This document shows positions 52,329 through 60,833 of a DNA stretch of 64,000 nt, in pieces. Below the pieces are notes generated by a model that had not been told where the DNA came from, searched no databases, and saw nothing but the letters and a program-made list of their open reading frames with translations. The stretch's first letter is position 1. Each line of letters begins with the position of its first letter. The translations under genes were made by a program, and so were the position numbers. Source of the stretch: Paenibacillus tuaregi (GTDB lineage: Bacteria; Bacillota; Bacilli; Paenibacillales; Paenibacillaceae); the NCBI RefSeq assembly GCF_900086655.1, contig NZ_LT575476.1, positions 5,125,304-5,189,303 of the forward strand. The letters are read 5' to 3'.

Positions 52329-53740
52329 GATACACTCACCTTTGCGGGATTATAGCTGCCCAGCTTCTCAAGGCAGGATTGGTACAGCTGCCTATCAGCC
52401 GACCTCACCAGCTGACTGTTGTGCCAGAGCAGTGTGAAATCCCCGTTATATTTCGCGCACTGTCCGTAATAATGAAGGATTGCCCGAAGCGCCTGGTCTC
52501 CGGCAAGGCCCATGTAGTCTGGATGTACAATGGATTGATCCATCACGATCAAGGGCCGCTCCCGAAGCTGGAGCGGACTTCGGGCAATCAGATTGAACAC
52601 CGGGAACTCATAACAGACTCCACATCTGAAACCGGCAGAGTCGGCATAACTGAGTGTGCTGTCGTAATGGAGTCCGGCATCCTCCCAGTGCTGCCAGGTA
52701 TCCGGGGCCTGCCACCGGAGATAATGCTGCCGTCCGCCCCAGCGGTCCTGCATGATGCCGCACTCCTCCGCAGAGCTGCGGAGCATCTGGAACTGCCGCT
52801 TGATGCGCTCCGGATGCAGATAGGTCTGATAAGCAGGGTGCAGCCCGATCTCGTGCCCCCTTGCATGGATTTCCCTAAAGAGATTCCGGATATTTGCGTC
52901 CTCAAGCGTGTAATTTCCGTCCATCCCTGGTTCGGTCTCTTCCGCGATAAAGTAAAAGCTGCTGCGGATTCCATGGCGCTCACTTAGACTCATGAGCCAG
53001 TCAAATGTGTTAAAAGGATCGGGACCCAGGTCCATCTGCTTCCGTCCAAGCATGACGGCCTTTCTTAGACCCGATTCTGGATCATGGCGGCGGAGAATAT
53101 CCATCGCGCTCTCCTTGGCGATGCTCAGCCTGCTGCGGCCGTAGACGAAATAAGCCGCATCCACATCGTGGCTGATCATTGTCCTTAGGGTGCGCTCCCG
53201 GCGCCGCAGCTCCGGCCACAGCATTTGGATACAGAGGTAAAGGATCTCCACATACTCGTTAACTATGGGCCGATCCAGGAATCCGGCTTGGTAAGCCACT
53301 GAGCTGTAGGCGCTGAACCGGTTATGGCGGTCCCTGTCCGGAACAACCAACTCCTCGTATCTGGTCAGCATGAACAGACAGCCGCCGAAAATATCGATGC
53401 CGCACTCGACACCTCCACCGGAAGTGAAGATATAGGTTCCCTTCGGATTGGACCTTCCGTACAGTACCGGAACAGTACCCATGCCCGGGATCACCGCCTC
53501 GTTAAGCGGAAGCTGCGGCATCGAAGGCGCCTGAAGCCAGGCTTCTTCTGCCGTACGAAGAAGCACATCGGCAAGGATAAGGCGATGTGCCTCGCCCTCT
53601 GCGCCTTCTTTTACAATCTCGATATGGTCCCGTTCTTCGTAAATCACGCTGTAATCCATACCAAGGAACTCTTCAAATACGACCCGGTAAATGTACTCCC
53701 TTTCCGGTCTGTACTGCATCGGAGAACGTAGTATCAGCAA
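52325..53740 (-). CDS. Polysaccharide deacetylase-fold protein with N-terminal extension
   Basis: A 471-residue protein with no signal peptide. The N-terminal 190 residues are an uncharacterised domain (DIFGGCLFMLTRYEELV motif). The NodB-type barrel follows: SHDVDAAY (metal/acid Asp pair) near 203, RSSFYFIAEETEP near 270 and GHEIGLHPAYQTY (metal-binding His region) near 310. It may deacetylate a lipid-linked sugar or act on another acyl group; the cytosolic location is unusual for the family. TTG start eight bases after GAGGG. Confidence 0.82.
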   Translation of the reverse strand: MLILRSPMQYRPEREYIYRVVFEEFLGMDYSVIYEERDHIEIVKEGAEGEAHRLILADVLLRTAEEAWLQAPSMPQLPLNEAVIPGMGTVPVLYGRSNPKGTYIFTSGGGVECGIDIFGGCLFMLTRYEELVVPDRDRHNRFSAYSSVAYQAGFLDRPIVNEYVEILYLCIQMLWPELRRRERTLRTMISHDVDAAYFVYGRSRLSIAKESAMDILRRHDPESGLRKAVMLGRKQMDLGPDPFNTFDWLMSLSERHGIRSSFYFIAEETEPGMDGNYTLEDANIRNLFREIHARGHEIGLHPAYQTYLHPERIKRQFQMLRSSAEECGIMQDRWGGRQHYLRWQAPDTWQHWEDAGLHYDSTLSYADSAGFRCGVCYEFPVFNLIARSPLQLRERPLIVMDQSIVHPDYMGLAGDQALRAILHYYGQCAKYNGDFTLLWHNSQLVRSADRQLYQSCLEKLGSYNPAKVSVS

Positions 53741-53745
53741 TCTGG

Positions 53746-55461
53746 TTACCCTCGTTCCTTCTTAATTTGATCTGGGTTAAGTGGTGTTGTTGCCTCTGTA
53801 GGGCCTGGTATCTCTGTTGGTCTTGGCGCCTCTGGCAGCAGCACGCCGTCTCTCTGACGTGCTGCCTGAAGAATACGGCGTGCCGCATCGGCGTAAGTAA
53901 TCCGCTGACCTGACCGCGCCAGCCCCATTTTCCGCTGTTGTCTGAACCAGTTCCACTGTGCCACCTGCACATCGACACTCTCCTGCTCTTGGCCATTCTC
54001 GTGCTCCCGATCTTGCTCCTGCTCTTGCTCCCGCTCTGCTTGCTCCTGTTCCTGATCTTGCTCTTGTCCGCGCTTCGGGTCTGCCAACATCACACCCTCC
54101 GCCAGCCTAAGCTGCTCTCTTGTATCTAATCCGGATTCCTCAAGTCCCCCCGATACAGCTATAACTGCTTCAGCCCGAGCTGTGACTTCGTATTTCCTGA
54201 TCGACAGCCATGACATGCCCAGATGGAGCACATAACCGAGCGTTGAGGCCGCACTGAAGAACAGGATTGCCATATCCGCCGACTGGTGGGTATACAGGGC
54301 AAAACCCAGCGCAACTGCAATCAGAACAGTCCTGAAGATCTCGCGGTACAAGTGCAAATCCTGCCTCTCCATGACATCAATAGTGCTGCCCACGGAGTTC
54401 GCAACGAACTGGCTCAAATACATGACCGACAGAAGCCGAATGATCTCCCCGGACTGTCTCCAAGCGTCCCCGAACAGAAAGGAGAAGGCTGAAGGGCCTA
54501 CTGCGAAAAAAACAGCTATAATGACCAGTCCCAGCACAAATACATGCCGTACAGTCTTGTGGAACAAGGGGGACAGCCTTGACGGGTCCTTCAGCATGTA
54601 CTCCGACGACTCCGCTAAATACACATTGCGGACAGAGCTCATAATCAGGGTCATAGGGGACCCGAGAATCCGCTGACCCAGTGCGAACCAACCGGCCACA
54701 TGTGCCCCATAGAAGGCCGCAAGCCATATGGCGGGAAGGTAAATGCCCACACTGTTCAGCACGTTCGAGGCGAGGGACAGCTGTGGGAACCGTCTGTACC
54801 GGTAGGCGCTATCCTTAAGATCATGCCAGCCAAGCACGATGGAATCCTTCCTCATATCCCCGCGCCACCGCCTCCACTGAGGGAGCAGTCCGCCCAGCCG
54901 CCCGAGGATATCCCCCACAATCAGACCAAGCGGCCCAAGGCCGAAAAGGCTGAGGCCAATTTGGGAAGACACCTGACCGATGCTTTGCGTGTATTTCGTC
55001 CGGGCCAGCATCCGAAAGTGTTTTTTGCGGACCAGCCAATAATTCAAAATTTGATAACTTCCGGCGAAGAACAAGCTCACTGCAAATAAAAGGGAGTAGT
55101 GTGGAAGATCCCCATCCTGCAGCCAGACCGCCAGCGGCTTCTGAAGCAGGAAGATCGCCAGGCCGCTTACCACACTGACACCGCTGCAGATCAAGAGACA
55201 CAGACCCAGCACGCTGGAGGACGTCTTGTCGTCTTCGGGCAGGGTCACGGCGCTTTCATAGGAGAAGGAGACCAGCATCAGCAGGATGCCGATGACAGAC
55301 AGATAAATTGAATAAGTGCCATATTCTGCAGGGGTGTATAACCTGGTTACAAGCGGCAGTGTCGCCAGGATGATCAACTGGCTGAACAAGGTTCCTCCAG
55401 CCAGCACCAGAACGCTGCGCAGAAATTGATCCAGGGCTAATTTCCTGAAGTAATTCAGCAT
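53746..55461 (-). CDS. Wzx-like flippase (MOP superfamily) with Gln/Glu-rich tail
   Basis: A 571-residue protein. Residues 1-420 carry 12 hydrophobic helices of the MATE/MOP polysaccharide flippase type, opening with LFSQLIILATLPLVTRLYTPAEYG, a family hallmark. It would move lipid-linked repeat units across the membrane. From about residue 428 a cytosolic tail of about 140 residues follows, with a run of Gln-Glu pairs and Asp/Arg (near 470-500), then a Pro/Thr-rich end. That tail is absent from ordinary flippases of about 430 residues. It stops five bases ahead of the deacetylase gene. Confidence 0.88.
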   Translation of the reverse strand: MLNYFRKLALDQFLRSVLVLAGGTLFSQLIILATLPLVTRLYTPAEYGTYSIYLSVIGILLMLVSFSYESAVTLPEDDKTSSSVLGLCLLICSGVSVVSGLAIFLLQKPLAVWLQDGDLPHYSLLFAVSLFFAGSYQILNYWLVRKKHFRMLARTKYTQSIGQVSSQIGLSLFGLGPLGLIVGDILGRLGGLLPQWRRWRGDMRKDSIVLGWHDLKDSAYRYRRFPQLSLASNVLNSVGIYLPAIWLAAFYGAHVAGWFALGQRILGSPMTLIMSSVRNVYLAESSEYMLKDPSRLSPLFHKTVRHVFVLGLVIIAVFFAVGPSAFSFLFGDAWRQSGEIIRLLSVMYLSQFVANSVGSTIDVMERQDLHLYREIFRTVLIAVALGFALYTHQSADMAILFFSAASTLGYVLHLGMSWLSIRKYEVTARAEAVIAVSGGLEESGLDTREQLRLAEGVMLADPKRGQEQDQEQEQAEREQEQEQDREHENGQEQESVDVQVAQWNWFRQQRKMGLARSGQRITYADAARRILQAARQRDGVLLPEAPRPTEIPGPTEATTPLNPDQIKKERG

Positions 55462-55468
55462 GCGGCCT

Positions 55469-56593
55469 TTAGCGCAGAGCCTCGATTATGGAATCGGCAA
55501 CCAGTTCCTGAACAGCAGGATCGATCATCGGCCCAATCGGAATCGACAGGACCTCCGAAGCCAGCCGTTCGGAGACCGGAAGACTGAAGCCCAGATACCT
55601 ATACACCGGAAGCCGGTGAACCGGCACCGGATAATAAACCATGGTGCTGATGCCTTTCCCCTCAAGCTTCGCCTTCAGTTCATCCCGTCGGCCATCCAGC
55701 ACACGGATTGTGAACTGGTGATAGACATGACCCGCATAATCTGCTTCGGCCGGCAGCACAATTCCCTGGGCTCCGCCCAGGAGTGCTCTGTACCTGTCTG
55801 CCGCCGCTCTGCGGCCTTCATTCCACTGGTCGATATAAGGAAGCTTCACCCGCAGCATGGCAGCCTGAAGCTCATCCAGGCGGGAATTGAAGCCGACCAG
55901 CTCATTCATATATTTCTTCTTCGACCCGTGGGTTCTCAGCATGGCCGCCCGCTCTGCGAACACTGCATTATTCGTGGTGATCATGCCGCCATCGCCAAAG
56001 GCCCCCAGATTCTTGGAAGGGAAGAACGAGAAGCAGCCGAAATCGCCGATCGTTCCCGCTCTCCGGCCTTTATACTCCGCTCCAAAGGCCTGCGCAGTGT
56101 CCTCAGCCACATATAAGCCATGCCGGTCCGCCAGCTCAAGCACACCATCCATATCCACCGGATGACCGAACAAATGAACAGGGATAATCGCCTTGGTCTT
56201 TGCTGTGACCAATTCCGCAGCCTGATCCAAATCCAGATTGAATGTCGTGGCTTCCACATCGGCGAACACAGGCACCGCACCAACCTGGCTGATCGCTTCA
56301 GCCGTGGCAAAGAAGGTGAATGGGGTTGTAATCACCTCATCCCCGGGTCCAATCCCGCTGCTTAGCAGCGCCAGCACCAGCGCATCTGTGCCCGAATTCA
56401 GAGCTACCGCGTGTTCAACACCTAGATATTCAGCGGCTTCCCGCTCAAACTGCTTCACCTGCTCACCCATGATGAATGTGCCCGTATCCAGCACATCTTC
56501 CACCGCACGCATCAGCTGCGGCTTCAATTGGTTCATTTCAGGGCCTAGATCAAGTATCGGTATACGGTTCATTGTTACAGGCGGCTGTTCCAT
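55469..56593 (-). CDS. DegT/DnrJ-type sugar aminotransferase, WbpE-like
   Basis: A 374-residue PLP enzyme. SGTDALVLAL near 67 and EDTAQAFGA near 165 lie around the cofactor, and the Schiff-base Lys is in FFPSKNLGAFGDGG near 190. It should aminate the C3 keto group of UDP-2-acetamido-3-oxo-glucuronic acid (WbpE step). It starts three bases after the upstream N-acetyltransferase gene's stop, with AGAGGTG upstream. It acts with the dehydrogenases at 57544 and 58925. Confidence 0.9.
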   Translation of the reverse strand: MEQPPVTMNRIPILDLGPEMNQLKPQLMRAVEDVLDTGTFIMGEQVKQFEREAAEYLGVEHAVALNSGTDALVLALLSSGIGPGDEVITTPFTFFATAEAISQVGAVPVFADVEATTFNLDLDQAAELVTAKTKAIIPVHLFGHPVDMDGVLELADRHGLYVAEDTAQAFGAEYKGRRAGTIGDFGCFSFFPSKNLGAFGDGGMITTNNAVFAERAAMLRTHGSKKKYMNELVGFNSRLDELQAAMLRVKLPYIDQWNEGRRAAADRYRALLGGAQGIVLPAEADYAGHVYHQFTIRVLDGRRDELKAKLEGKGISTMVYYPVPVHRLPVYRYLGFSLPVSERLASEVLSIPIGPMIDPAVQELVADSIIEALR

Positions 56594-56596
56594 CCA

Positions 56597-57175
56597 CTAC
56601 ACCTCTCTCATTTTGTGAACCTTATCCTGGTCCAGCTTATATTCACGGCTGCATGAGCAGACAGCCAGTGTACTACCAAACTCAAGCGTTAAACCACACT
56701 CACACACCCAGCCGATCCTCTTGGCCGGCACACCCGCATAGAGCGCATAAGGCGGCACATCCCGGTGAACGACCGCCCCCGCGGCCACCAGCGCCGATTC
56801 GCCAATAGTAACTCCGCAGACAATCGTAGCGTTGGCACCGATGGATGCGCCCTTCTTGACCACGGTTCTTCTGTAATCCTCGGAGGTGTTGCGGGGAAAA
56901 GCCGATCTTGGCGTCAGCACATTCGTGAACACCATACTGGGCCCGCAGAAGACATTGTCCTCAAGATAAACTCCCTCGTAGACAGAGACATTGTTCTGAA
57001 TTTTTACCCCGTGCCCTATGTTCACATGGTTGCCGATATATACGTTCTGCCCTAGACTGCACCGTTCACCAATGACCGCCGTGGGTGAGACATGTGAGAA
57101 GTGCCAAATTTTCGAATCCGTACCAATCTCCGCTCCTGGGTCAATAACGGCCGTGGGATGGGCGTAATAAGTCAT
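56597..57175 (-). CDS. Hexapeptide-repeat sugar N-acetyltransferase, WbpD/WlbB-like
   Basis: A 192-residue left-handed beta-helix enzyme with hexapeptide repeats (VIGERCSLGQNVYIGNHVNIGHGVKI) over residues about 35-150. It resembles UDP-2-acetamido-3-amino-2,3-dideoxy-glucuronate N-acetyltransferase. A C-terminal extension (about 158-175) holds CECG and CSC, a possible zinc site seen in several WlbB relatives. It would give the 3-N-acetyl group after the aminotransferase. Start ATG behind GGAG-like sequence. Confidence 0.9.
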   Translation of the reverse strand: MTYYAHPTAVIDPGAEIGTDSKIWHFSHVSPTAVIGERCSLGQNVYIGNHVNIGHGVKIQNNVSVYEGVYLEDNVFCGPSMVFTNVLTPRSAFPRNTSEDYRRTVVKKGASIGANATIVCGVTIGESALVAAGAVVHRDVPPYALYAGVPAKRIGWVCECGLTLEFGSTLAVCSCSREYKLDQDKVHKMREV

Positions 57176-57207
57176 CTATCACCAGACTCCTTTGAACTAT
57201 TTCTCTG

Positions 57208-57505
57208 CATTATAAGTTGAACAAAAAGTTGTACGGATGGAGGCACCTGGATGAATTGCTCTTTGGGGTCGCTGTCCACAAATTTCTAAATCTATATAAA
57301 ATGAACTTATGAAGGTTACCCTTATGGGGCACTGGGATGCCGAGTGTTCTTACGCCCGCTGTTGTCTCCGAAATGCTTGAACTAGATTTCCAAGTAGGGG
57401 CATTTCGGAGACAAAGGCGGACGCTCCGCTTCTTCAGAATCACTCGGCCTCTCCGCTGAGAGAGGTTAACTTTGAAAGTTCATTTTATATAGTTCAACTT
57501 CTATT
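57208..57505 (+). repeat. Subfamily A element interrupted by B4 (A5)
   Basis: The left end TATAAGTTGAAC (57211) leads into GGTCGCTGTCCACAAATTTCT, aligning with the left half of the copy at 59969. Directly after B4 comes GTTCAACTT (57492), matching the right end of subfamily A. Most of the right half of A is missing. The region 57176-57543 therefore holds repeats and no gene. Confidence 0.75.
57293..57491 (+). repeat. Subfamily B inverted-repeat element, full length (B4)
   Basis: The perfect ends are TATATAAAATGAAC and GTTCATTTTATATA. TTGTCTCCGAAATGC (57362) pairs perfectly with GCATTTCGGAGACAA, and GCGGA-CGC-TCCGC is at 57417-57429. It lies within subfamily A sequence. Confidence 0.92.
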
Positions 57506-57543
57506 AGCTGCGTTCACTGCCTGATCTTCCGAAGGATGCTATT

Positions 57544-58881
57544 TTAGAGAAGCTCGTAGCGGAGTGGCTTGCTCCACCCCTGCATCGCATTCCGGGTATC
57601 GAACAAGCAGCGGCTTGCCGCACCCACCATCCCATAATTAAAGCCGGAATGATCCGTAGTAATAACCGTGATATCCGCCGCGGACAACCGCTCCGGAGTC
57701 AGCTCCATACATTCATAATCCCGTCCCCGGTGACGGAAAGCACGGATATGGGTATCGCTTACCCATACCTCAGCCCCCCGCTCTTCAAGCAGTTCAATGA
57801 TGTGGAGAACCGGAGATTCCCGGTAATCATCAATGTCCTTCTTATAGGCAACCCCAAGCAGATAGACGGTGGAGCCGCTGATCGGCTTCTTCTCCCGGTT
57901 GAGAATCTCCCCGATCTTCTGAACCACGAATTCGGGCATGGCATTATTGATCTCCCCGGCCAGCTCAATCAGGCGGGTGTGGTAGTTATATTCCCTTGCC
58001 TTCCAGGTCAGATAGAACGGGTCGATCGGAATACAGTGTCCACCCAGTCCGGGGCCTGGATAGAAGGCCATGAAGCCGTAAGGCTTGCTCTTGGCGGCAT
58101 CAATCACCTCCCAGACATTGATGCCCATCCGGCTGCACAGCACGGCCATCTCATTAGCCAAGGCAATGTTGATATGGCGGAACGTGTTCTCATAGATCTT
58201 CTCCATTTCCGCAACAGACGGGCTGGAGACAACATGCACGTGTCCGTCGAGGACCTCGGCGTACAGGGTCTGAGCCACTTTGGAACAGTCTGCGGTAATC
58301 CCGCCCACTACTTTGGGTGTATTCTTCGTGTTGAACAGCTTATTGCCCGGGTCCACCCGCTCTGGTGAATAAGCCAGGAAGAAATCCTCCCCGCACCGAA
58401 GTCCAGACCCTTCAAGGATCGGCCTGACCAATTCCTCCGTTGTGCCCGGATAAGTCGTGCTCTCCAGCACCACCAGCATGCCCGGGTGAAGATATCGGGC
58501 GATTTCCCGAGCCGAGTTCTCCACATAACTCGTATCCGGCTGCTGGTACGTGTCCAGCGGGGTGGGCACACAGATGGCCACCGCGTCCGCTTCCCTTAGA
58601 AAAGAATAATCCGAGGTGGCCTGAAGCCGGCCGCTCTGGACAAGACCTCTAAGGTCCTCATCGATCACATCGCCAATATAGTTCACACCGCTGTTGACCA
58701 TGTCGATCTTGCCGGCCTGAACATCGAATCCAATAACCCGGTAACCGGCCTTGGCTTTCTCCACCGCCAGCGGCAGCCCCACATAACCCAGGCCGATCAC
58801 TCCGATGACCGCTGATCTGTTCAGCAGCTTCTCTGTCAATGCCGCGCTGTAATTCTGAAGCCTGGTGGATTCCCCCTGCAT
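57544..58881 (-). CDS. UDP-GlcNAc 6-dehydrogenase, WbpA-like
   Basis: A 445-residue nucleotide-sugar dehydrogenase. NAD-binding GVIGLGYVGLPLAVE is near residue 24; ESTTYPGTTEEL is near 140; the catalytic Cys is in GPGLGGHCIPIDPFYL near 280. It oxidises UDP-GlcNAc at C6 to UDP-GlcNAcA in two steps. The start at 58881 is seven bases after GGAGG; a 39-codon upstream extension is not supported. It is the first of the four diacetamido-glucuronate steps. Confidence 0.92.
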   Translation of the reverse strand: MQGESTRLQNYSAALTEKLLNRSAVIGVIGLGYVGLPLAVEKAKAGYRVIGFDVQAGKIDMVNSGVNYIGDVIDEDLRGLVQSGRLQATSDYSFLREADAVAICVPTPLDTYQQPDTSYVENSAREIARYLHPGMLVVLESTTYPGTTEELVRPILEGSGLRCGEDFFLAYSPERVDPGNKLFNTKNTPKVVGGITADCSKVAQTLYAEVLDGHVHVVSSPSVAEMEKIYENTFRHINIALANEMAVLCSRMGINVWEVIDAAKSKPYGFMAFYPGPGLGGHCIPIDPFYLTWKAREYNYHTRLIELAGEINNAMPEFVVQKIGEILNREKKPISGSTVYLLGVAYKKDIDDYRESPVLHIIELLEERGAEVWVSDTHIRAFRHRGRDYECMELTPERLSAADITVITTDHSGFNYGMVGAASRCLFDTRNAMQGWSKPLRYELL

Positions 58882-58924
58882 GCTTAAGCCTCCGTCCTTA
58901 TAAATAGATACTCCCTGAGTGAGC

Positions 58925-59938
58925 TTACGTGTGAATTTCTTCTCTTTCGGCGGAAGCGATAATATCGTGCACAAGCTGTACGGCCCGGATTCCATCATCC
59001 ACGGTCACCGCGGGGTCACGGTCGTCCTTGATCGCGTTCACCATATCCTCGATGATCCGCTGATGCCCCGGTATTCCATACGGGTCCTGCTCCACACGCT
59101 GGATAACGCGGTCAATTTCACCAGGTGTCATCGAGGAGCACTTCCAGTGCTTGATCCAGTTGGCGGTCGCTCCGCCGATGACAACATAACCGTTCTCTCC
59201 GAATACACTGATCGATTCCTCAAGATTGTGCTCATACACCGTGGTCGCTGCCTCCACAACACCCAGCACACCGCTCTCGAACCTCAGCGCGGCAACCGCC
59301 ACATCCTCGGTCTCGATCCGTCTCAGCCTGGTGTCCGCCAGTGCTTGAACCCGCGCAGCCGGGCCGAACATCCAGAGCAGCAAATCCAGGCTGTGAATCG
59401 CCTGGTTCATCAGGACCCCGCCATCCATAGCCCGCGTTCCCCGCCAAGGCGCCTGGTCATAATAAGCCTGCGGCCGGTTCCACCGGACGGTCGCGTTCAC
59501 GTGGCTGATTTTGCCGAGAAGGCCCCCGTCCAGCGCCCACTTCAGATACCGGACAGCCGGCCGGTAGCGGTTCGGATGAACAACCGCGGCTTTGACCCCG
59601 CTGTATCTGACGGCCTGCCGAATCGTCTCTCCGTCCTCGGCCGTAAGGGAAACCGGCTTCTCGATAATCAGGTGCTTGCCCGCCCTAGCGGCCTGCTCTG
59701 CCAGCCTGGCATGGATACCGCTCGGCGTGCAGATGCAGATCAGATCAATCTCCGGCAGCATCTGAAGCATCTCTGCCATTTCTGTGAACACAGGCACACG
59801 GATACTAAGCTCGAATTCGTTCAGCCTGGACATATCCGTGTCACATAAAGCCACAAGCTCTGCGCCTTCCGTATTCCGGATTGCTTCGATATGCTTACGG
59901 GCGATATGCCCGCACCCCACTATGGCACAACGTATCAT
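58925..59938 (-). CDS. UDP-GlcNAcA 3-dehydrogenase, WlbA/WbpB-like
   Basis: A 337-residue Gfo/Idh/MocA enzyme starting MIRCAIVGCGHIARKHIE with the Rossmann GxGxxA motif, and EKPVSL with the catalytic Lys near 95. In WlbA the enzyme oxidises the 3-hydroxyl of UDP-GlcNAcA. The start ATG at 59938 follows GGAGG by seven bases; the 48-codon frame upstream reads through element A4 and is not coding. It ends 43 bp ahead of wbpA. Confidence 0.9.
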   Translation of the reverse strand: MIRCAIVGCGHIARKHIEAIRNTEGAELVALCDTDMSRLNEFELSIRVPVFTEMAEMLQMLPEIDLICICTPSGIHARLAEQAARAGKHLIIEKPVSLTAEDGETIRQAVRYSGVKAAVVHPNRYRPAVRYLKWALDGGLLGKISHVNATVRWNRPQAYYDQAPWRGTRAMDGGVLMNQAIHSLDLLLWMFGPAARVQALADTRLRRIETEDVAVAALRFESGVLGVVEAATTVYEHNLEESISVFGENGYVVIGGATANWIKHWKCSSMTPGEIDRVIQRVEQDPYGIPGHQRIIEDMVNAIKDDRDPAVTVDDGIRAVQLVHDIIASAEREEIHT

Positions 59939-59968
59939 GCTCTCTCCTCCATATTTCCATATATCCGG

Positions 59969-60156
59969 GTATATAAGTTGAACTATGAATTTACAGGTAG
60001 GGCAGCCGTGTGAAATGTTCTTCCGATCGCTGTTGTGCCCAGATTTCTTGATTAAATTTATTAAGGTAGAAGTCTCGGTCACAAAGGCGAACGCTTCGCT
60101 TCTACAGAATCATTTCACACTATTGCCTATTAGCAATTCTTAAGTTCAACTTATAT
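59969..60156 (+). repeat. Subfamily A inverted-repeat element, full length (A4)
   Basis: The perfect ends are TATATAAGTTGAAC and GTTCAACTTATATA. GTGTGAAATG at 60008 pairs with CATTTCACAC at 60111, and GCGAA-CGC-TTCGC sits at 60087-60099. It occupies the whole gap between the Wzz-like and WlbA-like genes, within four bases of the Wzz-like stop. Confidence 0.92.
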
Positions 60157-60159
60157 AGA

Positions 60160-60792
60160 TCAAGCTGTCTTCTCCATGCCTCCCGGAGTAATCCGGCTCT
60201 TCCTCCGCAGCAGGCGCCGCTTCTCCAGCAGCAGGGAGATGCTCATGGCCGCGAACAGGCCGATCAGACCGCCCAGCGCCAGATTGAACATTTTCCTGGG
60301 ACTGACAGGAACAGATGCCTGCTCCATGTCTCCATAATCCAGAACCGATACCTTGGCACTTGAGACTATTCCTTTTGATTTGGTGATAAAGGCATCGGCA
60401 AAAGCATTCACAATCGCCACCGCGTTCTTCGGATCACGATCCGTCGCATACAGGTTGATGACCAAGGTGCCAGGATCGGTTCTTACCTTGATTCTGTTCA
60501 GAAGCTCAACCGTCGTTTCCTTCAGGCCCAGCTTCTTCTTGACTTCACCCGCCACAACTCTGCTCTGGATTGCATCCTCGTAGGTCTTGGTGAGCATCTG
60601 GCTGGCCAGAAACTCATTGTAGGTTCCCGACTCGTTACTGGACGCGATATTGGCCATTAGGCTGGCTGCAGCTTTATACTGCGGCTGAACGAGCATATTG
60701 ATGAGGTAGGCGCCGCCCACACATACCACAATGGTGAGTAGGCCAGCAATGTAATGTCTCCGAACAGATTTGACTAGAAATGCGATATTCAT
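60160..60792 (-). CDS. Wzz/YveK-type chain-length determinant
   Basis: A 210-residue protein with two membrane helices (about residues 16-36 and 172-194) flanking an extracytoplasmic domain; VSVLDYGDMEQASVPVSPRK precedes TM2, the usual proline-rich Wzz end. It regulates polymer length and, in Firmicutes, normally activates a BY-kinase. No kinase or phosphatase gene is adjacent. The start at 60792 is seven bases after GGTGGG. Confidence 0.88.
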   Translation of the reverse strand: MNIAFLVKSVRRHYIAGLLTIVVCVGGAYLINMLVQPQYKAAASLMANIASSNESGTYNEFLASQMLTKTYEDAIQSRVVAGEVKKKLGLKETTVELLNRIKVRTDPGTLVINLYATDRDPKNAVAIVNAFADAFITKSKGIVSSAKVSVLDYGDMEQASVPVSPRKMFNLALGGLIGLFAAMSISLLLEKRRLLRRKSRITPGGMEKTA

Positions 60793-60833
60793 GGTTTTTC
60801 CCACCTTACCTAATCTTCGTGGTTCATAACTCC

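Noticed and set aside
59939..60082. 48-codon N-terminal extension of the WlbA-like gene
   Set aside because: It lies in element A4, and GGAGG fixes the start at 59938.
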